Positions 5,840-7,822 of a DNA stretch of 7,822 nt are shown piece by piece. Every line of letters starts with the position of its first letter. Within the stretch, counting starts at the first letter, position 1. Source of the stretch: an uncultured candidate division Zixibacteria bacterium (GTDB taxonomy: Bacteria; Zixibacteria; MSB-5A5; GN15; FEB-12); the NCBI GenBank assembly GCA_913009765.1, contig CAJVYT010000197.1:1-7822 (forward strand), in the 5' to 3' direction. A program made the translations under genes and the position numbers. The notes under the pieces were generated by a model. The model saw only the letters and a list, made by a program, of their open reading frames with translations. It was not told the origin of the DNA and searched no databases.

Positions 5840-7822
5840 TTATTGTTGTTGGAAGGTTTTTACCAGATTTTGATATTTGGCAAGAAGAGTTTGTGTATTT
5901 TTTGCATCTGTTGATTCAGCCAAAATATTAAATGAAGCAGTCAGTCTATCGGGAGTAATTAGCACCCAGCCGTTTTCAGAAAATATTTTGACCCCGTCGA
6001 TAAGTTCTCGTTTCTGGTTATCAGAATTCTTGATTAATTCTCTCATCACTGTTCCTTTTTTAGTCCATGGACAAGGAATCGAAAGAGAGTTTCGATGGAA
6101 GTGTAAATATTTTTCCCGCAGTTCTGAAAATTTCATTTTTGTATCAGCCATCATTTCAAGAATTTTCACAGCAGAAAACATAGCATCGGTACCGGTTTGA
6201 AATCCCGGGAAGATAAATCCGCCTTTTGTACCTCCGACAAAATCAACATCTGCTTCTTTAAAAATGGACATCATAGCATAATGATCACCGGCGACTCGAA
6301 TAACTTCAACATTATGTTTATTTGCTAATTCATCAATGCCCATTGAAGCACTAACCGGTACTGCGATTTTTTTACACTTATGTGTCTGTAAGAAAAGGTC
6401 TGTTACAATTAACAAAAGATTTTGAGAATCAATTGGCGTGCCAAGGTCATCAATGACAGTAAGTTTTTCAGCGGCAGGGTTTAGAATAAACCCGATATCT
6501 GCATTGAGTGATTTTACAATTGTTGAAAGCTGTACTATCGCTTGGGCATTTTCTCGGGCAGAGGTAGAGAATTTTCTTGGATTCAGACTGCCGTTTAGTT
6601 CTATTGCTGAAATACCAAATTGTGAAAAAAGAGTAGGAAAAATCTGTGAGGATGAACCGTTAGAGTGGTCTATTACAATTTTAAATCCGGCAGTTATTAT
6701 TAAATCGATATCAATATTTTGTAAAAAAGTGTTTCGATAATTTTCAAGAGGATATTTAGGGTTCTCCAAATGTCCAATATTGTCCAAAGTTGCCCGTTCA
6801 AAATCTTCACCAAAATACATCCGTTCAACTTTTTTAGCAGAAGATGTCGGGAGATCAACACCTGTTCTATCAAAGAAAATCATGTCAATCAGTCTGTAAT
6901 TATCTGGATTGTGACGAATATAAATACCGGCGGAATATGAACCATTATGCAGACAATGTCTGACAATTGGAACCGGAAGAGATTCGATATCGGCAACATT
7001 AATACCTGCGGCAAGTAGTCCGGCGATGAGACCTCTTTTTAGCAGGCGGGCGGTGTCGGATGCATCACGGCTGGTAATCACTTCGCTTTTTTCAGGTAGG
7101 AACGACCCAAAAGCAGCACCGATATTCACAGCCATCTCCGGAGTAATTTCTGTCAATGCCAGTCCTGTTATTTTAGCATCGGTAAACAGTTCACGATTCC
7201 ATTTTTCACCCCACACCAACGATGTTGATACTGTTGCACCTTCTTCAACTGTTTTACCCGGCCATACTTTGCAGTTTGCTTTTACGGTTGCGGTTTGTCC
7301 AATTTTGCATTCATCAGAAATTATGACCTTATCCATCAACTGTACATTTGAACCGATTAAAGAATTATTCCCAACGAGAACAGAGTTGAATAAAGATTTG
7401 GCACCGATGAGATTATCTGTCCAAAGAACGGAGTCCCGTATTTCCGTTGCTGAATCAATTTTAGACCTGTTTCCGATTACACAATTATGTAAAATGACAT
7501 CATCACCGATATGTACATCATTGCCTATAATTACTTTACCGGAGAATCGAACATTTTTCCCAATTACAACATTTTTACCTGCATAGATTTGAGCATCTGT
7601 ATTTTGAGAAAAATCAGTTTTTAAATTCAAATCGAGTTTATTATCAAAAAGATCGTTGTGTACATTGTGGTATTCACTAACATTACCAATATCTTTCCAG
7701 TATCCTTCTGTGATTTTACCATATAAACCCATATTCTTTTTAAGCATTGCAGGAAAAAGGTTTTGGGAAAAATCAAAATTAGTTTTTTCAGGAATAAGAT
7801 TTAATGCTGCCGGTTCCAATAT
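5840..7822 (-). CDS. Sugar nucleotidyltransferase / beta-helix / phosphomannomutase-like fusion (partial, N-terminus outside window)
   Basis: The frame is open to the window edge: a TTG codon at 7817-7819 is preceded in frame by ATA, giving ...ILEPAALNLIPE, which is the interior of a nucleotidyltransferase domain. Related full-length fusions are about 830 residues, so roughly 170 N-terminal residues with the GTP-binding signature are missing. Counting from the TTG codon, residues 1-60 finish the NTP-transferase fold (FDFSQNLFP; GYWKDIG at 39-45, with Asp43 in the metal-Asp position). Residues about 75-205 are left-handed beta-helix hexapeptide repeats (VIGKNV, IIGNDVHIGDDV, LIGSNV). About 235-655 is alpha-D-phosphohexomutase-like (SRDASDTARLLKRGLIAGLL at 250-269). 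The family label is mannose-1-phosphate guanylyltransferase/phosphomannomutase, supplying GDP-mannose or a similar NDP-sugar in the cytoplasm. The mutase half appears to lack its catalytic motifs (see findings). Stop TAA at 5840-5842; 41 bases to the LuxR-type gene. Confidence 0.9.
   Translation of the reverse strand: MLEPAALNLIPEKTNFDFSQNLFPAMLKKNMGLYGKITEGYWKDIGNVSEYHNVHNDLFDNKLDLNLKTDFSQNTDAQIYAGKNVVIGKNVRFSGKVIIGNDVHIGDDVILHNCVIGNRSKIDSATEIRDSVLWTDNLIGAKSLFNSVLVGNNSLIGSNVQLMDKVIISDECKIGQTATVKANCKVWPGKTVEEGATVSTSLVWGEKWNRELFTDAKITGLALTEITPEMAVNIGAAFGSFLPEKSEVITSRDASDTARLLKRGLIAGLLAAGINVADIESLPVPIVRHCLHNGSYSAGIYIRHNPDNYRLIDMIFFDRTGVDLPTSSAKKVERMYFGEDFERATLDNIGHLENPKYPLENYRNTFLQNIDIDLIITAGFKIVIDHSNGSSSQIFPTLFSQFGISAIELNGSLNPRKFSTSARENAQAIVQLSTIVKSLNADIGFILNPAAEKLTVIDDLGTPIDSQNLLLIVTDLFLQTHKCKKIAVPVSASMGIDELANKHNVEVIRVAGDHYAMMSIFKEADVDFVGGTKGGFIFPGFQTGTDAMFSAVKILEMMADTKMKFSELREKYLHFHRNSLSIPCPWTKKGTVMRELIKNSDNQKRELIDGVKIFSENGWVLITPDRLTASFNILAESTDAKNTQTLLAKYQNLVKTFQQQ

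Noticed and set aside
7026..7586. 186-codon + strand open frame
   Set aside because: It lies wholly antisense to the beta-helix/mutase-like region, has no recognisable domain, and the opposite frame carries clear family motifs.
7817..7819. TTG as the start codon of the nucleotidyltransferase fusion
   Set aside because: The frame stays open to the window edge (ATA at 7820-7822), and the surrounding peptide ILEPAALNLIPE is internal to the NTP-transferase fold. The gene is cut by the window, not started there.

Overview
The window comes from an AT-rich bacterial chromosome. The organism looks like a free-living, chemotactic Gram-negative-type bacterium: it has a membrane chemoreceptor with its own CheW and several envelope-sugar genes. 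The GAF-PAS-LuxR regulator and the nucleotidyltransferase/phosphomannomutase-like fusion resemble proteins I associate with Deltaproteobacteria and with uncultured FCB-type lineages such as Zixibacteria or Cloacimonadota. That placement is a low-confidence guess; nothing here (no rRNA, no marker gene) fixes the taxon.

Layout. On the + strand are the last 37 codons of a small membrane protein (2-115), followed 43 bases later by a complete GT4-type glycosyltransferase (159-1283). The other complete genes are on the - strand. Read in their own direction, these are: the C-terminal three quarters of a sugar-nucleotidyltransferase/beta-helix/phosphohexomutase-like fusion running in from the right edge (5840-7822); 41 bases later a cytoplasmic GAF-PAS-LuxR sensor-regulator (4320-5798); a 317-base intergenic region rich in dyads and repeats (4003-4319); and a tight pair, chemoreceptor mcp (1876-4002) then cheW (1377-1859), with 16 bases between them. 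A strong hairpin at 1289-1316, with a T-tract on the - strand, terminates the mcp-cheW transcript and abuts the stop codon of the convergent glycosyltransferase.

How the genes may work together. The glycosyltransferase and the nucleotidyltransferase fusion both fit surface glycan synthesis (NDP-sugar supply and sugar transfer), but they lie on opposite strands with the sensory genes between them. The MCP-CheW pair is a receptor with its coupling protein and must use a CheA/CheY encoded elsewhere. The LuxR-type protein is a one-component regulator just upstream of mcp, so it could control mcp. The dyads and repeats in 4003-4319 make that testable, but nothing in the sequence proves it.

I see no mobile element, CRISPR array, tRNA, rRNA or known riboswitch. 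I also see no convincing new multi-gene system. The points most worth a second look are the apparently catalytically dead phosphomannomutase-like domain, the cysteine-bearing GAF domain, and the structured leader upstream of mcp.
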